Made by a program: the position numbers and the translations under genes
Notes under the pieces: model-generated
Databases searched by the model: none
Told to the model about the DNA's origin: nothing
The model's input: the letters and a program-made list of their open reading frames with translations, nothing else
From: JANQJA01 sp965267485
Lineage (GTDB): Bacteria; Pseudomonadota; Gammaproteobacteria; Pseudomonadales; Azotimanducaceae
DNA length: 64,000 nt
Assembly (NCBI GenBank): GCA_965267485.1
Contig: OZ254080.1
Location: forward strand, 2,480,001 to 2,544,000
Direction of reading: 5' to 3'
In this document: piece after piece, positions 1 to 8,746 of the stretch
Numbering within the stretch: the first letter of the stretch is position 1
Layout of the letters: every line of letters starts with the position of its first letter

Positions 1-191
1 GCCTGGAATGCCAGCAGCGCCTCGGTGTCTTCATCCATGCGCGTCCTGAGGCGCTCAAGCACATCAGCCGGTACGGCCTGCTCGAGCACGACCACGCCAT
101 CGCGCCTGATCGCCTCACACGCGGCAGCGAGATGGGCAGGCGTCAGCTGATGGCACGCCCGCTCCTGATCGCTCAGTGCAATTCGTTCCAT
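1..191 (-). CDS. Phytanoyl-CoA dioxygenase (PhyH) family protein, N-terminal part (runs off the window)
   Basis: The complement strand from an ATG at 191 reads openly to the window edge and gives about 63 residues beginning MERIALSDQERACHQLTPAH. A helix followed by a GVVVLEQAVPADVLERLR-like strand-helix is the usual start of PhyH-family Fe(II)/2-oxoglutarate oxygenases, in which the metal-binding HxD...H residues lie further downstream and so cannot be checked here. It is divergent from nei, with about 50 bp between the two starts. The family call rests only on the N-terminal pattern, and the substrate is unknown. Confidence 0.6.
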   Translation of the reverse strand, partial: MERIALSDQERACHQLTPAHLAAACEAIRRDGVVVLEQAVPADVLERLRTRMDEDTEALLAFQ

Positions 192-241
192 GCCGGCTAG
201 AATAGCCGAACCGATCACCGAACCCGAGCGTAAAGGATGGC

Positions 242-1063
242 ATGCCTGAAGGTCCCGAAATCCGCCGAGCCGCTGACAGGATTGCCGAGGCGGTCAGCGG
301 CAAGGTCGCCGTCGAGGTATCTTTCGGCCAACCCGCGCTCCGCCGTCACGGCAAGACACTGAGCGGACAACGCATTAGCGGCGTCGAGACTCGCGGCAAA
401 GCGATCCTGACCCACTTCGACAACGGCTACTCCATCTACTCGCACAACCAGCTCTATGGCGTCTGGCGCATCGTGAACCGGGGTACCGTGCCACAGACGC
501 GCCGTTCACTGCGGCTCGCCATCCATACCGAAGACAAGAGCGCGCTCCTGTTCAGTGCCTCTGACATCAGCGTCTGGCCGACCGACGAGCTGCCGCTGCA
601 CCCGTTCCTTGCCCGCATCGGCCCCGACCTGCTGAGTGAGGAGGTTTCGGCTCGCGACATCCGCGAGCGGCTCGAACTCATCAACTTCCGGCGCCGCAGC
701 TTCGCGGCGCTGTACCTCGACCAGCAGTTCATTGCCGGTATCGGCAACTACCTGCGCTCCGAGATGCTGTGGGACGCCGGCATCCACCCCTGGGCGCGCC
801 CGGCCGACCTGCCGCGGAGCGCGCTCACGCGCCTCGCCCGCAGCACGCACAAGCTGATGCATCGCGCCTACGAAACCGGCGGCATCACGAACGACGCTGC
901 ACGTGTCAAGCGCATGAAGAAAGCCGGCGAGAAGCGGCGCGATTATCGCTTCTCCGTATTCGACCGTCAGAGCCGCCCCTGCTATCGCTGCGAGACGCCG
1001 ATCGTCCGCACGGAAGTCTCGTCACGACGCCTCTACTGGTGCCCGGGTTGCCAGCCGGAATGA
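242..1063 (+). CDS. nei: Endonuclease VIII / formamidopyrimidine-DNA glycosylase family
   Basis: A 273-residue base-excision-repair glycosylase/AP lyase for oxidised pyrimidines. The N-terminus is MPEGPEIRRAADRI: PEGPE is the Nei form of the catalytic Pro-2/Glu-3 motif (Fpg has PELPE). The middle contains the helix-two-turn-helix region (FIAGIGNYLRSEMLW), and the C-terminus is a zinc finger with CYRC and CPGC pairs that carries the DNA-contacting hairpin. Length is normal for the family. Its stop codon overlaps the ATG of the RNase J-like gene (ATGA at 1060-1063), so the two are probably translationally coupled. Confidence 0.93.
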   Translation: MPEGPEIRRAADRIAEAVSGKVAVEVSFGQPALRRHGKTLSGQRISGVETRGKAILTHFDNGYSIYSHNQLYGVWRIVNRGTVPQTRRSLRLAIHTEDKSALLFSASDISVWPTDELPLHPFLARIGPDLLSEEVSARDIRERLELINFRRRSFAALYLDQQFIAGIGNYLRSEMLWDAGIHPWARPADLPRSALTRLARSTHKLMHRAYETGGITNDAARVKRMKKAGEKRRDYRFSVFDRQSRPCYRCETPIVRTEVSSRRLYWCPGCQPE

Positions 1064-2370
1064 CGCCGCTGGAGAATGATTTCTGGTTCCTGCCACTCGG
1101 CGGCTGCGGTGAAATCGGCATGAACCTGAACCTGTACGGACACGACCGGGCGTGGCTCATGGTCGACTGCGGCATCACGTTCGAAGGCAACGATGTCGTC
1201 ATGCCCGACCCCGACTTCATCGAGACGCGACGGGATGCGCTCGTTGGCATTGTCGCGACGCACGCCCATGAGGATCACATCGGCGCCCTGCCCGATCTGT
1301 GGCAGCGGTTTCCGGTGCCGATCTATACGACGCCGTTCACGAGCCGAGTGATTCGCCACAAGTTTGCCGAGCGCCGCATCGAAGGTGTCTCGATCATCGA
1401 GGTCACCGCCGGCGATACACTGAAGATCGGGCCCTTCGACGTCACCTGGCTCCCGATCACCCACTCGACGCCCGAGACCCACGGCCTGCGCATCGATACG
1501 CCGGTCGGCCGCGTCTTCCATACGGCGGACTGGAAGATCGACCCCAGCCCTGTCGTTGGCGGCGCCTTCGAGAACGCGCGATTTGCGGCCCTGAACGGCA
1601 TCGATGCGATTGTCTGCGACTCCACCAACGCGACCCAGGCCGGCCGATCGGTATCGGAAGGCATGTTGCACGATGGTCTCAAATCACTGATCGCCGGCAC
1701 CGCCGGTCGCGTGGTGGCCTGCTGCTTCGCCAGCAACATCGCCCGCCTGCAGACGCTCGCGACCCTCGCCAGCGAATCAGGCCGCTACCTCGCCATTCTC
1801 GGCAGGTCACTCAAACGGATGAGCGAGAGCGCAAGCGCCTGCGGCTATCTTGAACGCCACTTCAGTCCCGTCGAGCCGGACCATCTGGGGTACCTGCCCC
1901 GCAACGAGGTCATGGCCATTGCCACCGGCAGTCAGGGTGAGCCCGGCTCCGCGCTGCATCGCCTTGCCATGGACTCGCACCCGGCCCTGAACCTCGACCC
2001 CGGCGACCGCGTCATTTTCAGTGCAAAGACGATTCCCGGTAACGAGAACGAAGTGGCGCGGCTGATCGAGCGCTTCGAAGCGCGTGATATCGAGGTGATT
2101 CACGCGGACCGGCATCCGACACCGATTCATGCCTCAGGGCATCCGTACCAGGAAGAGTTGCGGGACATGTACCGGCTCGTGCAGCCGCGGCTGGCCATTC
2201 CCGTCCACGGTGAGGCGCGGCACATGACGGAAAACGCGCGCATCGCCGCCGAGTGCGATGTGCCCTCAACCCTCGTCGGCGAGAACGGCGATCTCTTTGT
2301 CATCAGCGGCGCGCGGGCGCCGATGCGCCTGCCGCGTGCGGCACGCGTTGGCCGGCTCAGGCGGAAATAG
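1060..2370 (+). CDS. RNase J-like metallo-beta-lactamase/beta-CASP hydrolase
   Basis: A 436-residue metallo-beta-lactamase-fold protein. The start is the ATG overlapping the nei stop; an in-frame upstream extension would lie inside nei. It has the zinc motif THAHEDHIGALPDL (HxHxDH), further metal ligands in ITHSTPETHGL and HTADWKID, the beta-CASP motifs ATGSQGEPGSALHRLA and FSAKTIPGNE, and a terminal HASGHPYQEEL/IPVHGEARHM block as in RNase J. It lacks the longer C-terminal domain of Firmicute RNase J (about 550 residues), as do short proteobacterial homologues. The role in RNA processing is inferred from the family. Confidence 0.85.
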   Translation: MTPLENDFWFLPLGGCGEIGMNLNLYGHDRAWLMVDCGITFEGNDVVMPDPDFIETRRDALVGIVATHAHEDHIGALPDLWQRFPVPIYTTPFTSRVIRHKFAERRIEGVSIIEVTAGDTLKIGPFDVTWLPITHSTPETHGLRIDTPVGRVFHTADWKIDPSPVVGGAFENARFAALNGIDAIVCDSTNATQAGRSVSEGMLHDGLKSLIAGTAGRVVACCFASNIARLQTLATLASESGRYLAILGRSLKRMSESASACGYLERHFSPVEPDHLGYLPRNEVMAIATGSQGEPGSALHRLAMDSHPALNLDPGDRVIFSAKTIPGNENEVARLIERFEARDIEVIHADRHPTPIHASGHPYQEELRDMYRLVQPRLAIPVHGEARHMTENARIAAECDVPSTLVGENGDLFVISGARAPMRLPRAARVGRLRRK

Positions 2371-3190
2371 CGTCCGATTCGCTGCGCTGCCAGACATCAC
2401 GCAGCGCCATCAGCATCGCCGGACCGAACGTTTCGGCGTCGGTGATGCAGGCGGTATGTGTGCCCGGCGTCTCGAACACACTCGCACCGCGAATGGACGA
2501 CGCCAGCAGGCGCTGCGAGTCCGGACGAATCCGGTCGTCGTCCGCCGTGACCACAACGGCGACTGGTACATCGATCTCATCGAGCCACGGAAAGGCCGAG
2601 TAAACCGAGAGCGCCTCGGCGGCCTGCAGGATGTTGTTGAAGCGGTGCCCGGCAATCTCCTCCTCGATACGCGCCGGCGGAATGATGTGCCCGAGCCGGT
2701 AGATCGCCCAGTTCAGCACGCGCTTTTTTACCCAGCCGGGCCGAAGCAGCACCACCGAGCGCGCCACATTGAGCGCCATACGAATTCGCCGCGGGCTGAT
2801 GCGCCGGGCAAACTCGCCCGCTGTCGCAGCGAGCACGAGACCAAGCACGCGATGGCGATGCCGGCGCCAGGTTGTCTTGGCGATGGGGCCACCCATGCTG
2901 TAGCCGGCGACAAAGAAGCGCTCGATGCCCAGCGCGCTGGCCACCTCGGCAACGTCGTCAGCACATTGTTCGAGACTGAACCGCAGCGTACGGCGACCGC
3001 TGCCGTGGCCGCGCATGTCGAAGGTAACGACGTCGAACTCGGCCGAGATGGTCTCGATGATCGTGAACCAGTTCAGCCAGCCCGTGACGCCGAGCCCGTG
3101 CACCAGCATGACCGTCGGTGCGCCCTCGGGGCCGCGAGCGCGCCATACCGGAATCGTCTCGCGACCGAGCGAGACACTGAGCGATTCCAC
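2357..3190 (-). CDS. Alpha/beta hydrolase
   Basis: A 277-residue alpha/beta-hydrolase-fold protein starting at a GTG. The oxyanion-hole HG motif is in MLVHGLGVTG, the nucleophile elbow is VAGYSMGGPIA (Ser in GYSMG), and a late TPGTHTACITD supplies the likely catalytic His. The GTG start shares one base with the stop of the upstream transglutaminase gene (TAGTG), so the pair forms a two-gene operon. The 3' end overlaps the convergent RNase J-like gene by 14 bp. The substrate cannot be predicted. Confidence 0.85.
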   Translation of the reverse strand: MESLSVSLGRETIPVWRARGPEGAPTVMLVHGLGVTGWLNWFTIIETISAEFDVVTFDMRGHGSGRRTLRFSLEQCADDVAEVASALGIERFFVAGYSMGGPIAKTTWRRHRHRVLGLVLAATAGEFARRISPRRIRMALNVARSVVLLRPGWVKKRVLNWAIYRLGHIIPPARIEEEIAGHRFNNILQAAEALSVYSAFPWLDEIDVPVAVVVTADDDRIRPDSQRLLASSIRGASVFETPGTHTACITDAETFGPAMLMALRDVWQRSESDAISA

Positions 3191-3984
3191 TACGCGTCAT
3201 CCTCGAGTCGCACGACAGAGACAACCTGCCGCTTGAGCGGCACGGGCGTACCGAACTGCGTATACAGCGCAACGTCGGCGGCATCCCGCCCGTACGCCAG
3301 CGGCACATACCCGCCCGGCAATGCCTGCTGCGTGGCATCGAATGTAAACCAGCGGCCGCCCACATAGGCTTCGAACCACGCGTGCATATCCATCGGCTCG
3401 AGTTCATGCAGATAGCCCACCACGAGCCGCGAGGGAATGCTGATACTGCGGCACATGGCGATACCGAGATGCGAGAGATCACGGCAAACGCCCCGTCCCG
3501 CTGCCAGAATCTCCAGCGCGGAGTTGGGAATCTCGCTCGACCCGGGTACATAGCTCACCTGTTCGCGCAGCCACGATTCGATGGCCGCCACCTGATCGTA
3601 GCCGGGCAGCGCGCTGCCAACGACGTCCATCGTCCGCTCGAACAGCCGGTCGGACTCGCAGTATCGCGACGGCAGGATGTAGCTCATCACCGCGTCCGGC
3701 AGAAACTGGATCTCAACGAAGGGTGCGCCGGGTTGCCGGTCGGTCTCGGGAGACGTCACCACCTCGGCCAGCGTCTCGACCTGGAAGGAGCCTGCCGGCG
3801 CCGTCAGTCGCTGGCACAGGTTGCCGTAGCCATCGGTGAACTCGAAGGCGGTGACCTCCGGCGTCAGCCTGAATTCATCACGCACGACCCACTGCAGCGC
3901 ACCGCTTCTCGGGCGTAGCATGAAGACGAACGGGGTTGGGGTCTCGATATCGAAATCGAGCTCGCAGGAGACCTTGAGTTTCAT
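3190..3984 (-). CDS. Transglutaminase-like cysteine protease family protein
   Basis: A 264-residue protein with an N-terminal beta-rich domain (MKLKVSCELDFDIETPTPFV, as in bacterial transglutaminase N domains) and a papain-like core: Cys in GRGVCRDLSHLG, His in DMHAWFEAYVGG and Asp in FTFDATQ form the expected triad. An upstream in-frame extension to 4062 exists, but the ATG at 3984 matches the family start. It is the first gene of a pair with the alpha/beta hydrolase. Family members are often found beside proteasome-like or peptide-ligase genes; none are visible here. Confidence 0.85.
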   Translation of the reverse strand: MKLKVSCELDFDIETPTPFVFMLRPRSGALQWVVRDEFRLTPEVTAFEFTDGYGNLCQRLTAPAGSFQVETLAEVVTSPETDRQPGAPFVEIQFLPDAVMSYILPSRYCESDRLFERTMDVVGSALPGYDQVAAIESWLREQVSYVPGSSEIPNSALEILAAGRGVCRDLSHLGIAMCRSISIPSRLVVGYLHELEPMDMHAWFEAYVGGRWFTFDATQQALPGGYVPLAYGRDAADVALYTQFGTPVPLKRQVVSVVRLEDDA

Positions 3985-4064
3985 GGCGCGAAGGATATCA
4001 GTCAGGCCGGTCCATCTGATACGGGCGAAGCGACGTAACAGCCTCAAACCGACCGGAGCCAACG

Positions 4065-4232
4065 ATGTTTTCGCTATTCCGCAAAGACCCTGCCAAACGC
4101 CTGAAGAAGGACTACGAGAAGAAGGTGCAGGAGGCCTACCAGGCCCAACAGAACGGCAACGTCAGGCAGTATTCGCTGCTCACCGCCGAGGCCGAGAAGA
4201 TCAAGGCCGAGCTCGACAGACTCTCGGCCTGA
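4065..4232 (+). CDS. Small DUF6435-like protein
   Basis: A 55-residue ORF, ATG at 4065 preceded by a purine-rich GGAG. It reads MFSLFRKDPAKRLKKDYEKK and continues as one charged helix (LLTAEAEKIKAELDRL). The MF.LF.KDP..KL...Y..K pattern followed by an A...NGN.R.YS...AEAE segment is what I know as the DUF6435 (Lacal_2735-like) family of small conserved proteins of unknown function. Host-like codon use and GC support it as a real gene. Confidence 0.7.
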   Translation: MFSLFRKDPAKRLKKDYEKKVQEAYQAQQNGNVRQYSLLTAEAEKIKAELDRLSA

Positions 4233-4242
4233 GACCCGCGGC

Positions 4243-5757
4243 TTACCGTCCGGCCGCCTCGTAGCCTTCCTGGATGAGGTCGAGCTGGCGCTTGCGCACG
4301 TGATGCTGCACGCCGATGCCATCGTTCGAGAACACCATCGACGGCGCCGAACGCCGATCGTACGCTGGCCACACCAGCCGGTCGCCGCCATTCGGCGCCC
4401 CGGTCGTGGCGAACTGGATCCAGTAGTCCTGGATCATCGAGGCCACTTCGCGGTCCCGCTCGCTCACCGGGTATTCCCCCTCTGGCACGCCGAAGCGCCG
4501 CGAACCTGCCCGGTCGATCGACAGATCCTCGAGCCGCTCGAACACGAACCAGACTTCCCCACCGTGGCGGGCGCCCGGCACGCTCGCATCCATCGATTCC
4601 ATGACGTAGTCGAAATGGTACTGCCACGCCGGTGCGGGCACGGTTCGCATGTGCTCCACCAGGTATCGCGTCGGCGCGACAAACAGCATATCCCCATAGA
4701 AGATCTGGAACAGTCCGGGGTGATCGGCCGGCAGGCCATAGGCCCGGGTGACCGCCTCGATGTTGTCCTGCATGACGCGCTCGTAGGCAGGAATGGGAAT
4801 CACCGCAGCGAGGCTCCCCTCGTAGCTGTTGGCACCCGCGAGATACGGCACGTTCTTCTGCAGCCTCGAGGCAAAGGCCTCACCGACACCCATCGGAATC
4901 GCGGTGCCGTCGATGAACATATTCGTCTGCGTACGATATTCGGCGCTCTGGTCAACGAGATCGCGCCAGGCCAGCCCGCGAAGTCCGTCGATGCCGTCGA
5001 CGCCCTTCTGCCTCGCCAGCGCCGCGCCAAACCGCTCCATTGTCGCGAGGTCGCGCGGCCGGGACATCCCGTTGGCACCACTTTGCGAGATCGCCCGGTG
5101 AAACAGCCCCTCCGAGAGCGGCGAGATCATCTGCATGTTCACAGATGAGCCGCCTGCCGACACGCCGAAGATGGTGACGCGCTCCGAATCGCCACCGAAC
5201 GCGGCGATCTCGCGCTGCACCCATTCGAGCGCCGCGATCTGGTCGAGCAAACCGTAGTTGCCAATGGCTTCGCCTTCCGGACGGTTTGCCGTGAGCTCGG
5301 GATGCGCGAACACACCGAAGCGCCCAAGGCGGTAGTTCATCGACACGAGAATCACGTCGTCGCGGGCGAAGGACGTGCCATCGGTGCGCCCGCTGCCGTT
5401 GACGTTCGCGCCGCCGTGTATCCACACCATGACCGGCAATGGCTCAGTGACGTCGGACGGCGCCCAGACGTTCAGCGTCAGGCAGTCCTCGCTCTCAGGC
5501 AATCGCGTCGGCCGCATCTGCGGACAGATGGGCCCGAACTCGCTCGCATCGCGCGTCCCCGCCCAGGGTTCGACGGGCTGCGGCGCTCGCCAGCGCATCT
5601 CACCAACCGGCGGCGCCGCAAATGGAATGCCCTTGAAGATGTGCACGCCTTCCGCGAGCGTGCCCTCGATTCGCCCGCTGGTCAGGTCGACCGCGGGCGA
5701 GGCGCCCGCTGTGCACGCCAGCACTGTCAGGCATAACGCAACGAAGATGTTTCGCAC
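4243..5757 (-). CDS. Type-B carboxylesterase, secreted
   Basis: A 504-residue serine esterase of the cholinesterase/para-nitrobenzyl esterase family. The GTG at 5757 is preferred over a TTG at 5778 because AGGGAGA lies about 6 bp upstream and the signal peptide (NIFVALCLTVLACTAGASP) then starts correctly. Motifs are the oxyanion hole in WIHGGANVNGSG, the nucleophile elbow FGVSAGGSS (canonical form GESAGG; here Val replaces Glu before the Ser), and a His in PGARHGGEVWFVF. Export to the periplasm or outside is predicted. The substrate is unknown. Confidence 0.9.
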   Translation of the reverse strand: MRNIFVALCLTVLACTAGASPAVDLTSGRIEGTLAEGVHIFKGIPFAAPPVGEMRWRAPQPVEPWAGTRDASEFGPICPQMRPTRLPESEDCLTLNVWAPSDVTEPLPVMVWIHGGANVNGSGRTDGTSFARDDVILVSMNYRLGRFGVFAHPELTANRPEGEAIGNYGLLDQIAALEWVQREIAAFGGDSERVTIFGVSAGGSSVNMQMISPLSEGLFHRAISQSGANGMSRPRDLATMERFGAALARQKGVDGIDGLRGLAWRDLVDQSAEYRTQTNMFIDGTAIPMGVGEAFASRLQKNVPYLAGANSYEGSLAAVIPIPAYERVMQDNIEAVTRAYGLPADHPGLFQIFYGDMLFVAPTRYLVEHMRTVPAPAWQYHFDYVMESMDASVPGARHGGEVWFVFERLEDLSIDRAGSRRFGVPEGEYPVSERDREVASMIQDYWIQFATTGAPNGGDRLVWPAYDRRSAPSMVFSNDGIGVQHHVRKRQLDLIQEGYEAAGR

Positions 5758-5791
5758 GTTGATTCTCCCTCTTCTCAATTGGTGTTCGGCG

Positions 5792-6397
5792 TCAGCCCGC
5801 CTCGTTGAAACGGTCCCCGCCGTCGATCAGTTGCTCCTTCGGCTGCCAATACCGGTACTGCGGATGCCATTCGGCTTCGCCGATACCGGCAAGACCAAGC
5901 AGCGACCACGCGGCGCAGTAGATGTCGTTCGGACCGAAGATGCAGGCGTTCTTGCGATAGATGGTGTCGCCCTCTCGCTCGTAGACAATCGCGCCCGGCA
6001 TATTCGACTGCCCGTCGTAAAGCTGTTGCTCCTGCGCGTATTCGCCGCCGCCATGAGACGCGAGCCGGAATCGCCAACCCCGCGAGTTCGCAAACTCGCG
6101 CTGCGTCGCCGGATCATCTTTCGACACCAGCACCACCGATATCACCGACTCGAGATGCGGCACGAGCCCGTTAAAGCCGTCGGCCCACAGCGTGCAGTAG
6201 CGACACGCCTGGCCCATGTTGTGGATCAGCAGCAGTTGCTGCTTGTCGCCAAAGAGACTCAGCAAGTCGGTCTCCCCAGCCTGCGTCTCGAAGCGGTAGT
6301 TCTTCACCGCATCACCGCGGTTGGCCTTGCGGAGTTCATTCAGCTTCGTGATCTTCTGCATGATCTCCATTTCGAGTTCCATGATCTCATCGCTCAT
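5792..6397 (-). CDS. DUF899 family thioredoxin-like protein
   Basis: A 201-residue thioredoxin-fold protein of the DUF899 family. The start at 6397 (MSDEIMELEMEIM) is chosen because GGAGGT stands 8 bp upstream; an ATG at 6418 is also possible. The family block LLLIHNMGQACRYCTLWADG is present, with a CRYC pair where thioredoxins have CxxC, and a C-terminal IYCAAWSLLGLAG segment. Biochemical function is unknown; a redox role is inferred from the fold. It is divergent from the NTF2-like gene across a 75-bp gap. Confidence 0.85.
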   Translation of the reverse strand: MSDEIMELEMEIMQKITKLNELRKANRGDAVKNYRFETQAGETDLLSLFGDKQQLLLIHNMGQACRYCTLWADGFNGLVPHLESVISVVLVSKDDPATQREFANSRGWRFRLASHGGGEYAQEQQLYDGQSNMPGAIVYEREGDTIYRKNACIFGPNDIYCAAWSLLGLAGIGEAEWHPQYRYWQPKEQLIDGGDRFNEAG

Positions 6398-6472
6398 CGC
6401 CGGGACCTCCTCTGCCATTCTGCTGATGGGGTGCTATCTTAATCGCATGCTGAGCCAACAAGATCAACGACC

Positions 6473-6859
6473 ATGAGCAACAATCTCGAACTCGCTGCCG
6501 CATTCTTCACAGCCTCCGGCGCCGGCGATGCCGACGGACTCACCGCCGTCTGCGCACCCGATTTCGTCGGCACCCAGAACGGCGGCCCCGACATGAACCT
6601 GAAGTCGCTGGTGTGGCTCGCCACCACGGTGAAGAAAGCACTCCCGGACTTCCGCTACGAAAACGCCGTGCGCAGCGAAACATCCACCGGCTTCGTCGAG
6701 GAACACGACGTCTGCGCCACACTGCCCGACGGCAAGGCACTCCGCATCCCCATCTGCGTCGTCGCCGACGTGAGTGACGGCAAGGTCACGGCGATGCGCG
6801 AATACTTCGACAGCGCCGCCGCGGCGCCACTAATGGCCGCGCTCAGCGGCCAGGCGTAA
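6473..6859 (+). CDS. SnoaL/NTF2-like family protein
   Basis: A 128-residue NTF2-like cone-fold protein. It has an N-terminal helix (NLELAAAFFTASGAGDADGLTAVCAPDF), then a FVGTQNG strand, and ends in a typical beta-rich half (GKALRIPICVVADVSDGKVTAMREYFD), the usual SnoaL-like ester cyclase/isomerase pattern. No catalytic assignment can be made. It is divergently transcribed from the DUF899 gene. Confidence 0.8.
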   Translation: MSNNLELAAAFFTASGAGDADGLTAVCAPDFVGTQNGGPDMNLKSLVWLATTVKKALPDFRYENAVRSETSTGFVEEHDVCATLPDGKALRIPICVVADVSDGKVTAMREYFDSAAAAPLMAALSGQA

Positions 6860-6972
6860 CGCGTACCCGACGAAACAGATGGACTGAAGAGGGTCGGCAG
6901 GTTAGTATTGGGTTTGTGACATCGGCGCCTCGCCACTCCCCGTCACACCACCAAAACAAAAGGAAATGACTG

Positions 6973-7551
6973 ATGCCAAACCGCGATGGACGGTTTGCCG
7001 ACGCGCTCGTGTGGGCGAACCAGATGCATGCCGATCAACGGCGAAACGGAACTGATATTCCCTACTATTCACACCTGATAGCTGTCACCAGCCTCGTCAT
7101 GGAAAACGGCGGCGATGCCGATGAATGTATCGCCGCGCTGCTCCACGACGTCTTGGAGGATTGCGAACACGTCTCGAGAGAAGACGTTGCCGTGAGATTC
7201 GGTGAGCGTGTTGCCGACATTGTCGTCGGACTGTCGGACGCCGACCTGAAGCCTGACGAGGACAAGGGCCCCTGGCACGAACGCAAGGAGCGCTACCTCG
7301 ATCACCTCCGCACAACTCAGGATGAGGGCATTCTCCGCGTCAGCAATGCCGACAAGCTCCACAACGCCACGTCGATCCTGCGTGACCTTCGCGATCCCGC
7401 AATCGGGCAATCCGTCTTTGAGCGCTTTTCTGCAACGAAGGCAGACACACTCTGGTACTACCAGACCCTCTCAAAGATCTTTCGGGAGCGATCACCCGCA
7501 CCGCGCCTCGCCGCAGAGCTCAGCGGCGTCGTGGAACACATCTCTGTCTGA
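6973..7551 (+). CDS. HD-domain phosphohydrolase (SpoT/MESH-like)
   Basis: A 192-residue protein resembling the hydrolase half of RelA/SpoT. It has a metal-binding H in YYSHLIAV, the HD pair in AALLHDVLEDCEH, and a distal ND-like LRVSNADKLHNATS, the layout of MESH1-type ppGpp or nucleotide hydrolases. AAAGGA lies 7 bp before the ATG. No synthetase domain is present, so it may be a small alarmone hydrolase; this is inference. A decayed copy of its C-terminal half lies 400 bp downstream (7960-8210). Confidence 0.85.
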   Translation: MPNRDGRFADALVWANQMHADQRRNGTDIPYYSHLIAVTSLVMENGGDADECIAALLHDVLEDCEHVSREDVAVRFGERVADIVVGLSDADLKPDEDKGPWHERKERYLDHLRTTQDEGILRVSNADKLHNATSILRDLRDPAIGQSVFERFSATKADTLWYYQTLSKIFRERSPAPRLAAELSGVVEHISV

Positions 7552-7567
7552 CCAAGCAGGTAGTAAT

Positions 7568-7654
7568 AACCATTTTGGTTTATTTTTTAGGTTCTTAACC
7601 AAGTTTGTTACTAACCTTTTCGGTTACTCTTGAACCTTTTCAACCAATTTGGTT
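7568..7654. repeat. Cluster of AACC-N5-GGTT palindromes
   Basis: In an AT-rich stretch just after the HD gene, three 13-bp elements of the form AACC-N5-GGTT occur at 7568-7580, 7613-7625 and 7642-7654, with extra half sites GGTT (7590), AACC (7597) and AACC (7633). The spacing between starts is 45 and 29 bp. The regular half-site architecture suggests a protein-binding array or operator rather than a terminator. Which gene it controls is unknown; the next intact gene starts at 8442. Confidence 0.5.
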
Positions 7655-7959
7655 CAACTAGCGGTCTCGAGTTGGATTGGACAAAACCTCGTGTATCGGT
7701 GCTGATCGCCGACGTCATCTCACCGACCAAAGACAACGCCTAGCTTGTGCACGCCAAGTTGCCATGATCGGCGCTGAACCACGTTTCCAACCGAACATCG
7801 CAGAGTCAGACGAACAGGAATAAGCGGCCAATCGTACGTACGCCGTTCGCAATGTTGATCTAGCAGAGAGCACTCGAGTCACATCCTAATCCCGGGTATC
7901 GAGAACCAACCTTGGAGTGGCCAAGCAAAGAAACTGGCAGCGTGCATAAGTTACAACCG
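7655..7959. other. Non-coding stretch with no recognisable feature
   Basis: About 300 bp between the palindrome cluster and the decayed HD copy. I see no convincing ORF, RNA gene or repeat. The composition is intermediate between the core genome and the AT-rich accessory genes. Confidence 0.4.
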
Positions 7960-8210
7960 GGGTACGCAGCGAGCGCCACCCTGATCCCCTCCGACTGACA
8001 CAGAGTTCTCCGCATCAGTGACGCAAACAGTCTCCGCCAACCCGTCGATACTGCTCGATCCTGCGATTGGGCAGTCGGCATTCGAGCACTTCTCTGCGAC
8101 GAAGGCAGAGACAACCTGATTCGAGAACAAACAGTTAGAGGCCTTCCTGAACCGATTGCAGACCCCGGATCTCGCCGCCGAACTCAGGGAAGCCGTGGAC
8201 TGTCTCGCAA
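7960..8210 (+). pseudogene. Decayed copy of the C-terminal half of the HD phosphohydrolase
   Basis: Nucleotide reading shows collinear similarity to about 7280-7540 of the intact HD gene. Matching blocks include ACGCA.CGAGCGC.ACC, TTCTCCGC.TCAG, GATCC.GC.AT.GG.CA.TC and TCTGC.ACGAAGGCAGA.ACA, followed by a match to the CTCGCCGC..A.CTCAG region near the gene end. The copy is broken by small deletions and in-frame stops (for example TGATTC after the AAGGCAGAGACAAC block), so it cannot encode the protein. It looks like a diverged tandem duplicate or the residue of a homologous gene brought in with the adjacent cassette. Confidence 0.7.
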
Positions 8211-8441
8211 CCTGCATAGCGAGAACCACAAGCCCAGATCTACCAACTCTTCCGGGATCAACAGCTACGCACATCGTGGAAGCCTGCAAGTAGGTGTATC
8301 CGCATTTTCGCAACAGTGCCCACACAATATCCCTCTTTTTTACACTATTCATCCCCTATTTTGCCCCACAAAAAGTGATATTTTATGACGTAGATTTGCC
8401 AGATGATGGTTCTCGAACCAAGTCGGCAGTGCAGAAAGAGC

Positions 8442-8738
8442 ATGCAAATAACCAGACACGCAGAGAAGAGAATGCAACAACGTGCCATCAGCAAGACCCA
8501 TATTCGAACGGTGATGAACTATGGGAAGCCCGAAAACCACAAAGGCTGCACGAGGTACTGGCTCACTCCGGACGTAATGAAGGAACTCGCAGCAGAAGGC
8601 TTCTCGTCGTCGGAATGCGAGAAGATATCCAACTTGATAGTCGTAACTGGAGAATCATCTGGCCCCGTTGTCACTGCATACTTCCAAGCGAGACGTATGA
8701 AAAGAAAGCTTGGCCGAACAAATCGCCGCCAAAGGTGA
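8442..8738 (+). CDS. DUF4258-like small protein
   Basis: A 98-residue protein. The ATG at 8442 is preferred over one at 8403 because it has AAAGAG upstream and the conserved region starts there: MQITRHAEKRMQQRAIS. A His followed by R..QR near the N-terminus, then V..YGKPE, is the signature of DUF4258, a family with a compact RelE/BrnT-like look and often near mobile DNA; function unknown. Codon use is AT-richer than in neighbouring core genes. The stop is 8 bp before the next start, so the two form an operon. Confidence 0.65.
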   Translation: MQITRHAEKRMQQRAISKTHIRTVMNYGKPENHKGCTRYWLTPDVMKELAAEGFSSSECEKISNLIVVTGESSGPVVTAYFQARRMKRKLGRTNRRQR

Positions 8739-8746
8739 GAGCCGAA

